DNA of 64,000 bases from AC-38 sp033856025. GTDB lineage: Bacteria; Actinomycetota; Thermoleophilia; Solirubrobacterales; Solirubrobacteraceae. The stretch covers positions 104,058 through 168,057 of the forward strand of contig JAWVFQ010000015.1 in the NCBI GenBank assembly GCA_033856025.1, in the 5' to 3' direction. The notes beneath the pieces were generated by a model that ran no database searches, was not told the origin of the DNA, and saw only the letters and a program-made list of their open reading frames with translations. Below are positions 63,557 through 64,000 of the stretch, piece by piece. Position 1 is the stretch's first letter. Each line of letters opens with the position of its first letter. The translations under genes and the position numbers were made by a program.

Positions 63557-64000
63557 ATGGGGGGGAGACGACTTCTCGCAGGGGCGGCGGCGCTTTCGCT
63601 GATCGGCGCGGCGAGCGCCCACGCGGCCGTGATCAACGGGACCTCCCGTGCCGATCGCCTGACCGGGACCAGCGGCGCGGATCGCATCAACGGACGCGGC
63701 GGCAACGACCGCATCATCGGGCGCGCGGGCCGGGACCGCCTGTCCGGGGGCAGCGGGCGCGACCTGATCTTCGGCGGTGGCGGGAACGACGCGATCTCCG
63801 GCGGCGCGGGCAACGACCGCGCCTACGGGCAGGACGGCAACGACGTGGTCTCCGGCGGCGCGGGCAACGACAACCTCTTCGGCTCCGGCGGCAACGACCG
63901 CGTGCTGGGCGGGGCGGGCAGCGACCGGCTGTTCGGGTCGGCCGGCGACGACGTCGTGCTCGGCGGCACGGGCAACGACCGGCTCGACGGCAAGCAGGGC
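63557..64000 (+). CDS. Secreted RTX-type calcium-binding repeat protein (5' part; runs off window)
   Basis: The frame starts at ATG 63557 and is open to the right edge (148 codons). A signal peptide (MGGRRLLAGAAALSLIGAASAHA) leads to at least ten nonapeptide repeats of the GGxGxDxUx type (GGAGNDRAYG, GGAGNDNLFG, GGTGNDRLDG). Such repeats bind Ca2+ and fold into parallel beta-rolls outside the cell. A TAGTGT box lies 9 nt upstream. The full length and any other domain lie outside the window. Confidence 0.85.
   Translation, partial: MGGRRLLAGAAALSLIGAASAHAAVINGTSRADRLTGTSGADRINGRGGNDRIIGRAGRDRLSGGSGRDLIFGGGGNDAISGGAGNDRAYGQDGNDVVSGGAGNDNLFGSGGNDRVLGGAGSDRLFGSAGDDVVLGGTGNDRLDGKQG

Noticed and set aside
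63541..63813. A 90-codon reverse-strand frame over the RTX gene start
   Set aside because: Pro/Arg/Ser-rich antisense shadow of the signal-peptide and repeat coding region on the + strand.
63620..64000. Tandem DNA repeat or CRISPR-like array
   Set aside because: The periodicity is that of 27-base RTX codon units in an open frame with a signal peptide, with no conserved repeat/spacer structure.

Overview
The window is chromosomal DNA from a very GC-rich actinobacterium. The gene content fits the Thermoleophilia / Solirubrobacterales: a SUF-only Fe-S assembly locus with SufU, two WS/DGAT acyltransferases, F420-type oxidoreductases, AddAB-like recombination nucleases, Ku, a SigB/F/G-type sigma factor and many secreted Arg/Ala-rich repeat proteins. 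The taxon is an inference; no rRNA is present. Coding density is very high, seven same-strand gene pairs share a 4-base start/stop overlap, and many first genes of operons appear leaderless: a TANNNT box lies 6-7 nt upstream of the start codon.

Layout. 1-7 kb: 3' end of sufD, then sufS and sufU; three reverse-strand genes (DUF2142 membrane protein, small protein, secreted phosphoesterase); then sufB. 7-25.4 kb: small-molecule and lipid genes, including a cupin, two F420-type proteins, two WS/DGATs, an HDO-type di-iron candidate, a thioredoxin-fold protein, a phosphoesterase/acyl-CoA ligase pair, ispH, an M28 peptidase, and an acyl-CoA dehydrogenase near an APH kinase and DUF6285 gene. That last set recalls the domain pair found fused in eukaryotic ACAD10/11.

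25.45-29.91 kb is an accessory island of visibly lower GC. It sits between two convergent genes, in what looks like the loop of their shared bidirectional terminator, and is bounded by a 9-bp direct repeat. It holds two tiny reverse-strand genes and a DUF5343-like gene reading out of a symmetric, repeat-rich divergent promoter, a small membrane protein, a DDE transposase, and a single-chain DNA methyltransferase with a C-terminal Mrr-like nuclease domain. This is the best candidate for an undescribed (probably defence) system.

29.9-42.6 kb: S8 peptidase, SufT-like MIP18 protein, STAS protein, FxsA, an unknown, a HAD hydrolase, a DUF559/AbiEi-type gene whose two ends lie in matching 31-bp palindromes, then a two-gene AddB/AddA-like helicase-nuclease operon. 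42.6-48.7 kb: a divergent intergenic region with two strong hairpins, HAD phosphatase, sigma factor, MobA-like transferase, Ku, DJ-1/PfpI protein, phosphodiester glycosidase and a GT4 glycosyltransferase. 48.7-56 kb: gltB-gltD (ammonia assimilation) coupled to a GT87-like membrane protein. 56-64 kb: flavin monooxygenase, a zinc-knuckle protein probably starting at CTG, SnoaL-like protein, tRNA-Glu(UUC), F420-reductase-like protein, L,D-transpeptidase, large CSLREA/DUF11 secreted protein, GST-N protein, SDR, and the start of an RTX-repeat secreted protein cut by the window end.

No gene-free stretch exceeds 300 bases; the longest are 42571-42808 (two hairpins) and 27097-27328 (one hairpin).
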